NCBI GenBank assembly: GCA_018711005.1
Contig: DVIT01000013.1
Coordinates: 47,918-111,917, forward strand
Source: Candidatus Scybalocola faecigallinarum
GTDB lineage: Bacteria; Bacillota; Clostridia; Lachnospirales; Lachnospiraceae
Length of the DNA: 64,000 nt
Direction: 5' to 3'
The position numbers and the translations under genes were made by a program. This document shows, piece by piece, positions 1-7,286 of this stretch; position 1 is the first letter of the stretch; each line of letters starts with the position of its first letter. The notes under the pieces were generated by a model. The model had not been told where the DNA came from, ran no database searches, and worked only from the letters and a program-made list of their open reading frames with translations.

Positions 1-11
1 CTGTAAAATGG

Positions 12-30
12 GGGGCAGGAAAGCTGCCCC
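12..30 (-). terminator. Probable terminator of the radical SAM gene
   Basis: A 7-bp perfect stem (GGGGCAG / CTGCCCC, 5-nt loop) lies about 30 nt beyond the stop codon of the minus-strand radical SAM gene. Read on the minus strand it is followed by CCATTTTAC, a weak T-run. The position supports termination; the short T-run keeps confidence moderate. Confidence 0.5.
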
Positions 31-62
31 TTATGTATCCTATACGGTTTTTTGCATTGTAT

Positions 63-941
63 TTAAAAACGGGTTCTGTAACCGCATCTTCGGCAAAGAG
101 GTTCCCGGATCTGTCGGGTCTGAAAGTCTTTTTGCAGGTTTTGACTTCTTGGGCCTTCAAGGATTTCCTGAAAGCTTTGAGTAAATATATTTCCCAGCTT
201 CACAATACCGTCTCCGTCCAGACAGCACGGGATAACAGTGCCGTCACATAAAATGGCGGCGTGGCTTTTCAGGCCCAGGCATGTGCCGCAGCTTCCATAG
301 TCCGGCGCGTCAAGGGCGGGCCAGTCAAACTTCCGGTCAAAGCTTAAGTAAATATCCGGCGCCAGGCGGGCGTCATTGGTCTGGTAAAGGACCGGATCCA
401 GGCTGCCGGTAAAAGAAAAGCTTTCGGCCAGCATTTGGAGGATTTCATCGTTGGGTTCACCGGGCAGAGGCTGGGACAGATCATCCCTTTGGTTCCATAA
501 CCGGAAAGCTGTGATCCCGTGTTCAGGCGAAAATTTCATAGCAAAATCTATGGTTGACATAATATAATCCCGGAAAGACATGCCGCCAGGCATATGGATA
601 TTTGCGTCAAAGCTGTGAAGGGAAATATTCACCTGACGGACAGGATGTTCCAGCAAAAGGTGTCCTTTTTTACGGAGCAGCGTGCCGTTGGTGGTAAGAT
701 TTACATAAAAACCGAAATTGGCAGCAGCCTCCAGCAGCTGGTCCAGCTGAGGGTGGAGCAAAGGCTCGCCTTTAACATGGAGATAAATATAATCAGTCCA
801 TGAACGGATCTGATCCAGCACATGGATAAACTGTTTTGCTGTCATCCGCCCTGGGGCGCGCCGGGGAGCGGGACAAAAGTCACAGGAAAGGTTGCACTGG
901 TTGATGATCTCAATATATATTTTTTTAAAACGTTTTTTCAT
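63..941 (-). CDS. Radical SAM/SPASM domain protein
   Basis: 292-residue radical SAM enzyme of unknown substrate. The cluster motif CNLSCDFC (CxxxCxxC) near residue 17 binds the [4Fe-4S] cluster that cleaves S-adenosylmethionine. A C-terminal cysteine set (CGTC, LCDGTVIPCC and a final CRRCG) is typical of a SPASM domain holding auxiliary clusters. The ATG at 941 is chosen over the in-frame ATG at 974 because AAAGG lies about 10 nt upstream and the product then begins MKKRFKKIYIEI, as is usual in the family. It is divergent from thiD. No precursor peptide gene is visible next to it, so a RiPP-maturation role is not supported; a sulfatase-maturase-like or other modifying role is possible. Confidence 0.85.
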   Translation of the reverse strand: MKKRFKKIYIEIINQCNLSCDFCPAPRRAPGRMTAKQFIHVLDQIRSWTDYIYLHVKGEPLLHPQLDQLLEAAANFGFYVNLTTNGTLLRKKGHLLLEHPVRQVNISLHSFDANIHMPGGMSFRDYIMSTIDFAMKFSPEHGITAFRLWNQRDDLSQPLPGEPNDEILQMLAESFSFTGSLDPVLYQTNDARLAPDIYLSFDRKFDWPALDAPDYGSCGTCLGLKSHAAILCDGTVIPCCLDGDGIVKLGNIFTQSFQEILEGPRSQNLQKDFQTRQIREPLCRRCGYRTRF

Positions 942-1036
942 GAGTCTAAGGCCTTTCATTAAATACAGTGACACCAGTATACACCTGCCGCCCCTTTGGC
1001 GGCAAGAGATAAATTTTATGGAGGAAATCGATCATT

Positions 1037-1828
1037 ATGAAGAAAGTATTGACTATTGCCGGTTCGGATTGCAGCGGCGGCGCAGGAATCCAGGCAGACC
1101 TTAAGACAATGACTGCCCACAAGGTGTACGGGATGAGTGTGATCACCGCCCTGACCGCCCAAAATACGACCGGCGTTTACGGTGTTTTAGATGCCGGCGG
1201 AGCGTTTGTGGGGAAGCAGCTGGACTGTGTTTTTACAGATATTTTCCCGGATGCGGTAAAGATCGGCATGGTGTCTAATATTGAGACGATCCAGGTGATC
1301 GCAGAAAAATTAAAGCAATATCATGCAAAAAATATTGTTATTGACCCGGTCATGGTATCTACCAGCGGATGCGCCCTCATGAGCCCGGATGCGATGGGGA
1401 CGCTGATGGAAACCCTCCTTCCCCTGGGAGATATTATTACGCCCAATATTCCTGAGGCTCAGAAGCTGTGGGGCTGTTCCATTGAAAGCCCTGAGGATAT
1501 GATCAGAGCTGCGGAATATATCAGCAAAAATCTGTCCGGCAGCGTTCTGATCAAGGGCGGTCATCTGACGGAAACCTCGGATGATCTCCTTTATCATAAC
1601 GGGGAAATAACATGGTTTAAGGGCGAGCGTATTCAGACCGACAATACTCACGGCACCGGATGTACTCTTTCCTCGGCCATTGCCAGCAATCTGGCCCTTG
1701 GCTATGATATGAAAACAAGTGTCGGCAATGCAAAAGCATACATTACCGGAGCCTTAAAGGCAGGACTGGATCTGGGGGCAGGCAGCGGCCCGCTGAATCA
1801 TTGCTTTGCCATCAGCTCCAACCTTTAA
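1037..1828 (+). CDS. thiD: Hydroxymethylpyrimidine/phosphomethylpyrimidine kinase
   Basis: 263 residues, the usual ThiD length. The N-terminus [20 protein letters not shown] is the substrate-binding signature of the ribokinase-like ThiD/PdxK family, and the C-terminal [16 protein letters not shown] carries the anion hole and catalytic Asp region (GTGC). Known role: two successive phosphorylations of HMP to HMP-PP for thiamine synthesis in the cytoplasm. Some Firmicutes homologues act mainly as pyridoxal kinases, so the substrate is not certain. The ATG at 1037 follows GGAGG by about 11 nt. No other thiamine gene and no TPP riboswitch is present in the 62 nt between it and the divergent radical SAM gene. 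Confidence 0.85.
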   Translation: MKKVLTIAGSDCSGGAGIQADLKTMTAHKVYGMSVITALTAQNTTGVYGVLDAGGAFVGKQLDCVFTDIFPDAVKIGMVSNIETIQVIAEKLKQYHAKNIVIDPVMVSTSGCALMSPDAMGTLMETLLPLGDIITPNIPEAQKLWGCSIESPEDMIRAAEYISKNLSGSVLIKGGHLTETSDDLLYHNGEITWFKGERIQTDNTHGTGCTLSSAIASNLALGYDMKTSVGNAKAYITGALKAGLDLGAGSGPLNHCFAISSNL

Positions 1829-1831
1829 TTG

Positions 1832-1874
1832 AAAAGCCTGGACTTTGTATGATTCATACAGAGACCAGGCTTTT
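1832..1874. terminator. Bidirectional terminator between thiD and PHP gene
   Basis: A 10-bp perfect outer stem AAAAGCCTGG / CCAGGCTTTT with an inner TGTAT/ATACA stem lies directly after thiD. The stop codon of the convergent PHP gene (1854) is inside the hairpin. A/T tails on both sides allow termination in both directions. Confidence 0.8.
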
Positions 1875-2570
1875 TAATACGTCTTTTGTGCTGCGGCTTT
1901 TGCTGTGGATCCGGTGGACGGCTTCGTTCATATGCTCCAGATAATGGGCATCCGAGTTGGTGATGATGCGGCACTTTTCCAGATAGGGATGACAGCTGAG
2001 AAGCATTGGGATATTTTCTTTGTTTTTAACCTCCACGCATGTAAAACAGCTGTCGGGAGGGATAAATCCCAGATTGGATAAAAGGCTTGTGGAATCTTTA
2101 TCAATATGGGCCGGGATCATAATCCCGTGATAACGCTCAGTCAGCTGAAATACATGGTCAATAGATATATCTGTGGCATTAATGAGCAGGTTGGGAAATG
2201 TGCCAATTACAGAATCATCCGGCCCACAGATGGTCTGGCGGCCGAAAATTTCTTCGTTGTTAGGGAAGGGGATCAGCCGCTGTTCCACCAGGGCGTCAAA
2301 GGCCATAGCATCCTCCAGGGTTTCAAACAGGCAAAGCACATGGACCTCCTCACTGGTGGTCAGCTCCATACCGGGAATAACCGTCAGCCCTAAGGGGGCG
2401 GCGGCTTTCATGACCGCAGGACAGTTTTTGCAGGAATTGTGATCCGTTACAGCGATCACATCCAGCCCGATCAGGGCAGCAAGTCCTGTAATATTTGCCG
2501 GGGTCATATCATCATCGCCGCATGGAGAAAGGCATGAGTGAATATGAAGATCATAGGAAAGTGAAAGCAT
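1854..2570 (-). CDS. PHP domain phosphoesterase-like protein
   Basis: 238-residue PHP-family protein. Metal-binding motifs are visible in order: DLHIHSCLSP near residue 7, VTDHNS, GMELTTSEEVHVLC, IPAHIDKDS and a final NSDAH. These match the trinuclear metal site of PHP phosphoesterases. The start at 2570 is chosen because GGAGG lies 6 nt upstream; a longer frame to 2660 would overlap the upstream gene. It is the last gene of the minus-strand arm of the hydrogenase locus, after DRTGG, hydrogenase-like and HATPase genes. PHP genes occur in similar clostridial clusters, but their substrate there is unknown; nucleotide or phosphoester hydrolysis is inferred. Confidence 0.8.
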   Translation of the reverse strand: MLSLSYDLHIHSCLSPCGDDDMTPANITGLAALIGLDVIAVTDHNSCKNCPAVMKAAAPLGLTVIPGMELTTSEEVHVLCLFETLEDAMAFDALVEQRLIPFPNNEEIFGRQTICGPDDSVIGTFPNLLINATDISIDHVFQLTERYHGIMIPAHIDKDSTSLLSNLGFIPPDSCFTCVEVKNKENIPMLLSCHPYLEKCRIITNSDAHYLEHMNEAVHRIHSKSRSTKDVLKSLVSV

Positions 2571-2635
2571 AGCCGCCTCCTTTTTTGCGGGTTTTTGACA
2601 GGGAATGGAGTTATTATGCGCCAGATTTCCCGGAC

Positions 2636-2974
2636 TTACGATTCCCCAAGCAGCTGCCATATTTTCAGGGCTGCGTCAAAAACCGGCATAGTGGTGGAAA
2701 ATACAGGGATTTCTTCCTGGATGGCCCTTTGCCTGCAAACATCATCAAAGGCTGTGCCTTCGGCAAGGATAATACATGCGCAGTCGGTTAAAGCGGCTAC
2801 AGCCAGGGTATTCAGGTTGGCCATGACCGTGACCCAGGCACAGTCCTGAGGCGCCCGGCTCATGGCAATGCTGAGCAGATCGCAGCAAAAGGGAACGCTG
2901 ATGCTGCGGTCTGTATTTGAAGGAATGCAGATCCGGGTAAAAATATCCCGGTCGATCAATGTCTGTACAGTCAT
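2636..2974 (-). CDS. DRTGG-domain-like protein (truncated type)
   Basis: 112-residue cytoplasmic protein beginning MTVQTLIDRDIFTR. It resembles the other small protein of this arm (5011-5364): both start MTVQ, have a central alternating hydrophobic pattern (ALTDCACIILAEG versus MMDIVCLVFVRGK) and end with an IPVFST / IAVLST strand. The DRTGG domain is a ligand-binding fold known from a CBS-DRTGG pyrophosphatase; its role in hydrogenase clusters is not established. It lies 15 nt downstream of the hydrogenase-like gene, so probably co-transcribed. Family placement rests on similarity to the neighbour and context; function is unknown. Confidence 0.65.
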   Translation of the reverse strand: MTVQTLIDRDIFTRICIPSNTDRSISVPFCCDLLSIAMSRAPQDCAWVTVMANLNTLAVAALTDCACIILAEGTAFDDVCRQRAIQEEIPVFSTTMPVFDAALKIWQLLGES

Positions 2975-2989
2975 GGAAACCTCTCCTTC

Positions 2990-4537
2990 TTAGTAATAGG
3001 GGCATATATAGGCGCAGTGGACACAGTCCCCTTTTCCGGGACATGCAGCCTGAAATGGGGCGGAAGTCCGGGATTGGGGGGCATCTTCCTTAAGTTCTGT
3101 GGCATGGAGGGACGGATCTGAGACGGATTCCTTTTTCTTTCCCCCTTCGTTTTGGGCTTCTAAATGGGCATCCAGCAGGGAAACCTCGCCCATGAGCTTT
3201 TCAATGTACTGGCGGACGCTGGCCGTGCTTATGGAACTGTCGGCCCCGGACTGGCTGACGCTGTCCAAAAGCTCCATATAGTTGCCGGCCAGCTCGTGGA
3301 TATGGTTTTTCAGGACAGGAATACAAAAATCCTTTGTGGCATCGCCCCGGACGATATCCTCTGCCAGGGCGCGGCATGTAGGCGCGCCGCAGGCGCCGCA
3401 GTCCAGTCCGGGAAATTGGCCGCACAAAGTTTCCACCTCTTTCAGCATGCGGATGCTTTCGGAAAAAGTGGAACCAAGGCGGAATACCGGCTCATATTCC
3501 ACAGGATCAGTCCAGGCCATGGGGGCATTTTCATAATCCTCTAAATGGTTCATGGATACAGGAAGATATTTATTCAGATGCTTAAGCTTGGCTTTGGCAA
3601 CGTAAGGATTTTCCACGGTAAGGACACCGCCCACACAGCCGCCGTTGCATGCGTTAAGCTCAATAAACTGAAGGCGTCCGAACTTTTCATCCTCCATATC
3701 TTCAAGGACGCGGATCACATTTTCAATACCATCCGCAGCAAGATAGCTGTCGGTGATCAGCCCGCCGGCTTCTCCGCCGGCGCCGCCCCAGCCGACGCCG
3801 ATGCGTCCGGACATGGACAGCTCCTTAGGATTTTGCCGGGCCCGCTGCATCAGAGGAAGCAGCAGGGGATAAACGTCCTTTATGGCAAGAACATGGTCGA
3901 TCTGGCTTTTGCTCACGCCAAGGGGCGAATGGGCGTAGGTGACTTTGGAAGGGCATGGGGAAATAAATACAATGCCAATATCTTCAGGATCCAGTCCGGT
4001 ATTTTTTACAGCCCGTTCCCGGGCCAGCCTGGCAGCCACTTCTACCGGAGGGTTCAAAGGCAGAAGATGTTCAATAAGGTTTGGAAAACGGACGCGTATA
4101 AGCCGTACGACCGACGGACAGGCCGTGCTGATCAGGGGCCATTTTTCAGGGTGTTCGCTTACATACTCCCGGGAGGCGGCGCTGACCAGCTCTGCCCCTG
4201 CGCTTACCTCAAAAATATCGTCAAAGCCAAGGTAGATCAGGGCGGTGAGGACAATGTTAATGTCATCCAGATGATTAAACTGGCTGTACAGAGTGGGTGC
4301 CGGAAGGGCAACGGTATACTTGTATTTTTTCAGCACATCTACAGAGTCTCTGCGTATAAGCTTTGCATGGTGGGGACAAATGCGGACACACTCGCCGCAG
4401 TCAATACAGAACTTTCCCGTAATGACCGCCTTCCCGTGACGGACACGGATGGCCTGAGTGGGACAGCGCTTTATACAGTTAATGCAGCCCATGCACAGTT
4501 CTTCGTCCAGATAGACGGAATGAAAAAATTTGTCCAT
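2990..4537 (-). CDS. [FeFe]-hydrogenase-like 4Fe-4S protein
   Basis: 515 residues. Two ferredoxin-type [4Fe-4S] motifs (CMGCINCIKRCP and CIDCGECVRICP) come first, then a hydrogenase large-subunit-like domain, then an Fe-S motif CGACGAPTC and a C-terminal CPGKGDCVHCAYICP. The H-cluster-like motifs are altered: TACPSV instead of TSCCPAW, SPCPSK instead of MPCxxKK, and NACNGGCVGG for the third. Ligand cysteines are partly kept, so it may bind a cluster but need not evolve hydrogen. The start at 4537 has a strong GGAGGTGAAG site 5-8 nt upstream, better than 4564. It sits in an operon with HATPase, DRTGG and PHP genes opposite hydABC. A redox-sensing role is inferred. Confidence 0.8.
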   Translation of the reverse strand: MDKFFHSVYLDEELCMGCINCIKRCPTQAIRVRHGKAVITGKFCIDCGECVRICPHHAKLIRRDSVDVLKKYKYTVALPAPTLYSQFNHLDDINIVLTALIYLGFDDIFEVSAGAELVSAASREYVSEHPEKWPLISTACPSVVRLIRVRFPNLIEHLLPLNPPVEVAARLARERAVKNTGLDPEDIGIVFISPCPSKVTYAHSPLGVSKSQIDHVLAIKDVYPLLLPLMQRARQNPKELSMSGRIGVGWGGAGGEAGGLITDSYLAADGIENVIRVLEDMEDEKFGRLQFIELNACNGGCVGGVLTVENPYVAKAKLKHLNKYLPVSMNHLEDYENAPMAWTDPVEYEPVFRLGSTFSESIRMLKEVETLCGQFPGLDCGACGAPTCRALAEDIVRGDATKDFCIPVLKNHIHELAGNYMELLDSVSQSGADSSISTASVRQYIEKLMGEVSLLDAHLEAQNEGGKKKESVSDPSLHATELKEDAPQSRTSAPFQAACPGKGDCVHCAYICPYY

Positions 4538-4592
4538 ATCCTTCACCTCCGTTAATAATTTCACATAAATTTTAGAACTGGCCTAAAAGGCC

Positions 4593-5018
4593 TCAGGCCA
4601 TTTTAATGACCATGGTTACTGTGGTTCCTACGCCGGGAACAGAGTCGATGGTCATTTCATCCGAATACTTTTTCATATTGGGAAGGCCCATGCCGGCGCC
4701 AAAGCCCAGATTGCGTATATTATCCGGAGCTGTGGAATAGCCGGCCTGCATGGCCTTTTCCACATCCGGGATGCCCGGGCCGATATCTGCCAGGACAATC
4801 GTAATATCTTCGGGACCGATGGTCACGGTAATCCTGCCGCCATTGGCGTGGATAACCATATTGATCTCCCCTTCGTACATGGCAATGGCGGTCCTGCGCA
4901 CCACATCCGGCGGCACGCCGATCTGCTTCAGCTTCCGTTTGACATTGCTGCTGGCTTCTCCGGCACGGGTAAAGTCATCGGGAGAAACCGTATAATTTAA
5001 GATCAGCAGATCATCCAA
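4593..5018 (-). CDS. HATPase (anti-sigma/RsbW-like) protein
   Basis: 141-residue GHKL ATPase-fold protein. The N-box region AMYEGEINMVIHANGG, the DIGPGIPD G1-like box and GFGAGMGLPNMKKYSD (G2 lid) show an ATP-binding domain as in RsbW/SpoIIAB anti-sigma factors. I place the start at the TTG at 5018: GGGGAGGTG lies about 7 nt upstream, and it overlaps the stop of the DRTGG gene (TTGGATGA), typical translational coupling. The longer ATG frame from 5099 would sit wholly inside the preceding gene. There is no sensor or dimerisation domain. It may bind or phosphorylate a partner in the hydrogenase network; the target is unknown. Confidence 0.8.
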   Translation of the reverse strand: MDDLLILNYTVSPDDFTRAGEASSNVKRKLKQIGVPPDVVRRTAIAMYEGEINMVIHANGGRITVTIGPEDITIVLADIGPGIPDVEKAMQAGYSTAPDNIRNLGFGAGMGLPNMKKYSDEMTIDSVPGVGTTVTMVIKMA

Positions 5019-5364
5019 TGGAAGCACCTCCCCGCAGTCCTGCAGAATAAAGGATGCCGCAGGCGGAAAACATGGGGAGCTGTGTGGATAATACGGCAAT
5101 GTCCCTTTGGGCTGCCAGCTGGATCATGTTTTCATCGGGAACCTTTCCCCGCACAAAGACAAGGCAGACAATGTCCATCATTTCTGCAGTGCGGATGACC
5201 TGGGGATTGCAAAGCCCTGTGATCAGTACAGACTGATCCTTGACAAACGCAAGAACATCGCTCATCATATCAGAACCGCAGGCGGTGTGGACTTCTCTCG
5301 TTAAAAATTCTTCACCGCACAGCAGGCGGGCGTCCAGCAGATCTTTAATATCCTGAACTGTCAT
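5011..5364 (-). CDS. DRTGG domain protein
   Basis: 117-residue protein, first gene of the minus-strand arm. MTVQDIKDLLDARLLCG leads into alternating strands and helices (DQSVLITGLCNPQVIRTAEM, then VCLVFVRGKVPDENMI, then DIAVLSTQLPMFSACGIL), the pattern of DRTGG domains beside clostridial hydrogenase genes. GGAGG lies about 11 nt before the ATG at 5364. The gene downstream starts within its stop codon. A promoter (TTGAAA-N17-TATACT, 5455-5483) and a Rex-like operator lie upstream. DRTGG domains can bind ligands; a regulatory role in redox control is inferred. Confidence 0.75.
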   Translation of the reverse strand: MTVQDIKDLLDARLLCGEEFLTREVHTACGSDMMSDVLAFVKDQSVLITGLCNPQVIRTAEMMDIVCLVFVRGKVPDENMIQLAAQRDIAVLSTQLPMFSACGILYSAGLRGGASIG

Positions 5365-5414
5365 AAAAATGTATACCTCCTTCGGATGATGCCGGGCCAA
5401 ACCGTTTTGGCTCC

Positions 5415-5435
5415 TGCCCATTTGTCGGGCAACTC
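5415..5435. repeat. Copy a of TGCCCATTTGTCGGGCA repeat
   Basis: Inverted-repeat word TGCCC-N7-GGGCA, here followed by ACTC. The same 21-nt stretch occurs in reverse complement at 11312-11332, and the 17-nt core is also at 5720-5736. It lies in the leader of the minus-strand DRTGG operon. Confidence 0.8.
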
Positions 5436-5454
5436 TCTGGCTGTTAATATATCC

Positions 5455-5483
5455 AGTATATCATTCGTATTATTTGATTTCAA
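5455..5483 (-). promoter_or_regulatory. Promoter of the minus-strand redox operon
   Basis: Read on the minus strand: TTGAAA (5478-5483), a 17-nt spacer, then TATACT (5455-5460), a good sigma-A promoter. It faces the DRTGG gene about 90 nt downstream. Confidence 0.65.
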
Positions 5484-5493
5484 CAAATAGTTA

Positions 5494-5511
5494 TTGTTAA
5501 ATGCATAACAA
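5494..5511. promoter_or_regulatory. Rex-like redox operator
   Basis: TTGTTAAATGCATAACAA differs at one position from the clostridial Rex consensus TTGTTAA-N4-TTAACAA. It lies about 10 nt upstream of the -35 box of the minus-strand operon, between the two hydrogenase arms. Rex is an NADH/NAD+ sensing repressor known to control fermentative and hydrogenase genes in Clostridia. Rex itself is not encoded in the window. Confidence 0.65.
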
Positions 5512-5620
5512 TTAAGGAGGTTTTACGTAAATTATAGGGTATTTTTAGAGAAAGGTTATAAAAAAAGCAGAAATTTAACAAAAAATACGCAAAACTTCTA
5601 TGGAAAATTGTCAGTGGGAA

Positions 5621-5629
5621 TGTTATAAT
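5621..5629 (+). promoter_or_regulatory. Extended -10 promoter of the hydrogenase operon
   Basis: TGTTATAAT, a perfect -10 box with a TG extension; no convincing -35 box is present. It would give a leader of about 135 nt before the NuoE-like gene. The 5422-5770 interval holds this, the opposing promoter, the Rex-like site and two copies of the TGCCCATTTGTCGGGCA repeat. Confidence 0.55.
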
Positions 5630-5719
5630 GGAAATACTTGTGAACGCTTTTTCGGGGAACGGTCCGGCCACAGGTCCGGAGAAACCGCTGCCTTTTTCAG
5701 GCGGAGCAAGACTGACCCA

Positions 5720-5736
5720 TGCCCATTTGTCGGGCA
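5720..5736. repeat. Copy b of TGCCCATTTGTCGGGCA repeat
   Basis: 17-nt identical copy of the repeat, located in the presumed leader of the hydrogenase operon about 35 nt before its TTG start. The preceding leader (5655-5705) also holds GC-rich self-complementary segments such as GCCT-TTTTC-AGGC. Confidence 0.8.
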
Positions 5737-5770
5737 GTTTATATTTTTACAATGTCAAGGAGGGATTTAC

Positions 5771-6265
5771 TTGAGTTCTACGAAGCAGACGGTTCCTTTT
5801 AACGGGACAAAGGCGCAGGAGGAGCAGCTTCTCAGTGTTATTGCAGAACTTAAATCAGAGCCGGGCGCTTTGATGCCGATCATGCAGAAGGCCCAGGAAA
5901 TCTACGGCTATCTGCCCATTGAAGTGCAGACGATCATTTCCAACGAAACGGGGATACCGCTGGAAAAGATTTACGGTGTGGCCACATTTTATTCTCAGTT
6001 TGCCCTGAATCCAAAAGGAAGGTACCAGATTTCCGTCTGTCTTGGTACAGCATGTTATGTAAAGGGTTCCGGCGATGTCTATAATAAGCTGATGGAGCTT
6101 TTAGGCATTGTGGGCGGAGAATGTACACCGGACGGGAAGTTTTCCCTGGATGCCTGCCGCTGTGTAGGCGCCTGCGGCCTTGCGCCGGTCCTCATGGTGA
6201 ATGACGACGTTTACGGCCGGCTGACCGTTGATGATATTGCTGGTATACTTGCAAAGTACCAGTAG
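5771..6265 (+). CDS. hydC: NuoE-like [2Fe-2S] subunit of the hydrogenase
   Basis: 164-residue thioredoxin-fold [2Fe-2S] protein of the NuoE/HydC family. The ligand cysteines are visible as CLGTAC (C-x4-C) and CRCVGAC (C-x3-C for the second pair), and GVATFYSQF is the usual family motif before them. I choose the TTG at 5771 because AAGGAGGG lies 6-7 nt upstream; an in-frame ATG at 5600 lacks a ribosome site and adds residues unlike the family. It heads the operon with HATPase, [2Fe-2S], NuoF-like and HydA genes. It probably passes electrons between NADH and ferredoxin branches of a multimeric NAD-linked hydrogenase. Confidence 0.88.
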   Translation: MSSTKQTVPFNGTKAQEEQLLSVIAELKSEPGALMPIMQKAQEIYGYLPIEVQTIISNETGIPLEKIYGVATFYSQFALNPKGRYQISVCLGTACYVKGSGDVYNKLMELLGIVGGECTPDGKFSLDACRCVGACGLAPVLMVNDDVYGRLTVDDIAGILAKYQ

Positions 6266-6270
6266 ACATC

Positions 6271-6828
6271 ATGATGACAGAAATTGCGTTAAATGTGCTG
6301 GATGTGGCTGAAAATTCTGTGCGTGCCGGGGCCGCGCTGATCAGGATCAGCGTTTTTGCAGATACCCGGGCGGACCGGATGGAGATCGTGATCGAGGATA
6401 ACGGGTGCGGCATGACACCGGAACAGATCCGCCAGGTGGAGGATCCTTTTTTTACTACCCGAAAGACCCGTAAAGTAGGCCTTGGCGTTCCATTTTTTAA
6501 ATACTCGGCCCAGTGTACCGGCGGGAATTTTAAGATCACATCCCAGGTGGGCCAGGGGACGCGGGTGACAGCGGTTTATGTGCTGTCCAGTATTGACCGG
6601 ATGCCTTTGGGGGATATGCCGGGGATCATCCATACATTGATCACATTTAACACTCACATTGATTTTGTGTATACATACTCAGTGGACGGCCGGGGGTTTA
6701 CATTAGATACCCGGCAGGTGAAAGAGATCCTGGAAGGGCTGCCTTTGGATACGCCGGAGGTTTCTTCGTATATAGAGGCGTTTCTTAAGGAGAATACCCG
6801 GGAAGCGGATCAGGACGTCCGGCTGTAG
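6271..6828 (+). CDS. HATPase domain protein of hydrogenase operon
   Basis: 185-residue histidine-kinase-like ATPase domain. LDVAENSVRAGA is the N-box, EDNGCGMTPEQ the G1 box, and KVGLGVPFF a G2-like box. No His phosphoacceptor, transmembrane or input domain is visible; the C-terminal 70 residues are unassigned. It lies 5 nt after hydC and 2 nt before the next long frame, so it is translated in the same operon. Together with the minus-strand HATPase protein (4593-5018) it makes two stand-alone GHKL ATPases in one redox locus. Similar genes accompany clostridial hydrogenase operons; the function is unknown and is probably regulatory. Confidence 0.8.
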   Translation: MMTEIALNVLDVAENSVRAGAALIRISVFADTRADRMEIVIEDNGCGMTPEQIRQVEDPFFTTRKTRKVGLGVPFFKYSAQCTGGNFKITSQVGQGTRVTAVYVLSSIDRMPLGDMPGIIHTLITFNTHIDFVYTYSVDGRGFTLDTRQVKEILEGLPLDTPEVSSYIEAFLKENTREADQDVRL

Positions 6829-6902
6829 CTATGGACATGGCGGTGAATGTGAGGACAAAGCAGCAGGAGAGAGCCAAAAATGATGAGAAGGAGCGTGAAT
6901 AT

Positions 6903-7274
6903 ATGAAATCACTTGCAGAATTAAAAGCGATCCGTGAGCGTATGCAGGGCCAGGTGGGGATGCGTTCGGAGGACGATTCCCAGATCCGTGTGGTGGTGGG
7001 GATGGCCACATGCGGGATTGCCAGCGGCGCCAGACCTGTGCTGAAAACACTGGCGGATGCTGTTCAGGAAAAAAAGCTGTCTAACGTTATGGTGACTCAG
7101 ACCGGATGTATCGGACTGTGCAAATATGAACCTATCGTGGAGGTTATGGAACCGGGAAAGGATAAGGTAACTTATGTTAAGATGACTCCGGAAAAAGCGC
7201 TGGAGGTTGTGGACCGGCATTTGATCCGAGGCCAGGTTGTGACCGAATACACCCTGGGCAATATTAAACTGTAA
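6903..7274 (+). CDS. [2Fe-2S] thioredoxin-like ferredoxin
   Basis: 123-residue thioredoxin-like [2Fe-2S] protein. Cysteines in ATCGIASGA and TQTGCIGLCKYEP match the family pattern. The start MKSLAELKAIRERM at 6903 fits homologous small hydrogenase subunits and has AAGGAG about 10 nt upstream. An earlier in-frame ATG at 6831 would add 24 charged residues and cannot be excluded. It lies between the HATPase and NuoF-like genes and probably transfers electrons to the NuoF-like subunit or stabilises the complex. Confidence 0.83.
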   Translation: MKSLAELKAIRERMQGQVGMRSEDDSQIRVVVGMATCGIASGARPVLKTLADAVQEKKLSNVMVTQTGCIGLCKYEPIVEVMEPGKDKVTYVKMTPEKALEVVDRHLIRGQVVTEYTLGNIKL

Positions 7275-7286
7275 GGAGGACTGGCG

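Noticed and set aside
975..1036. TPP riboswitch before thiD
   Set aside because: The gap is only 62 nt and lacks the conserved CUGAGA and related segments.
3545..4555. 336-codon open frame on the plus strand opposite the hydrogenase-like gene
   Set aside because: It is fully antisense to a gene with clear ferredoxin motifs and a strong ribosome site; its own product has no recognisable domain.
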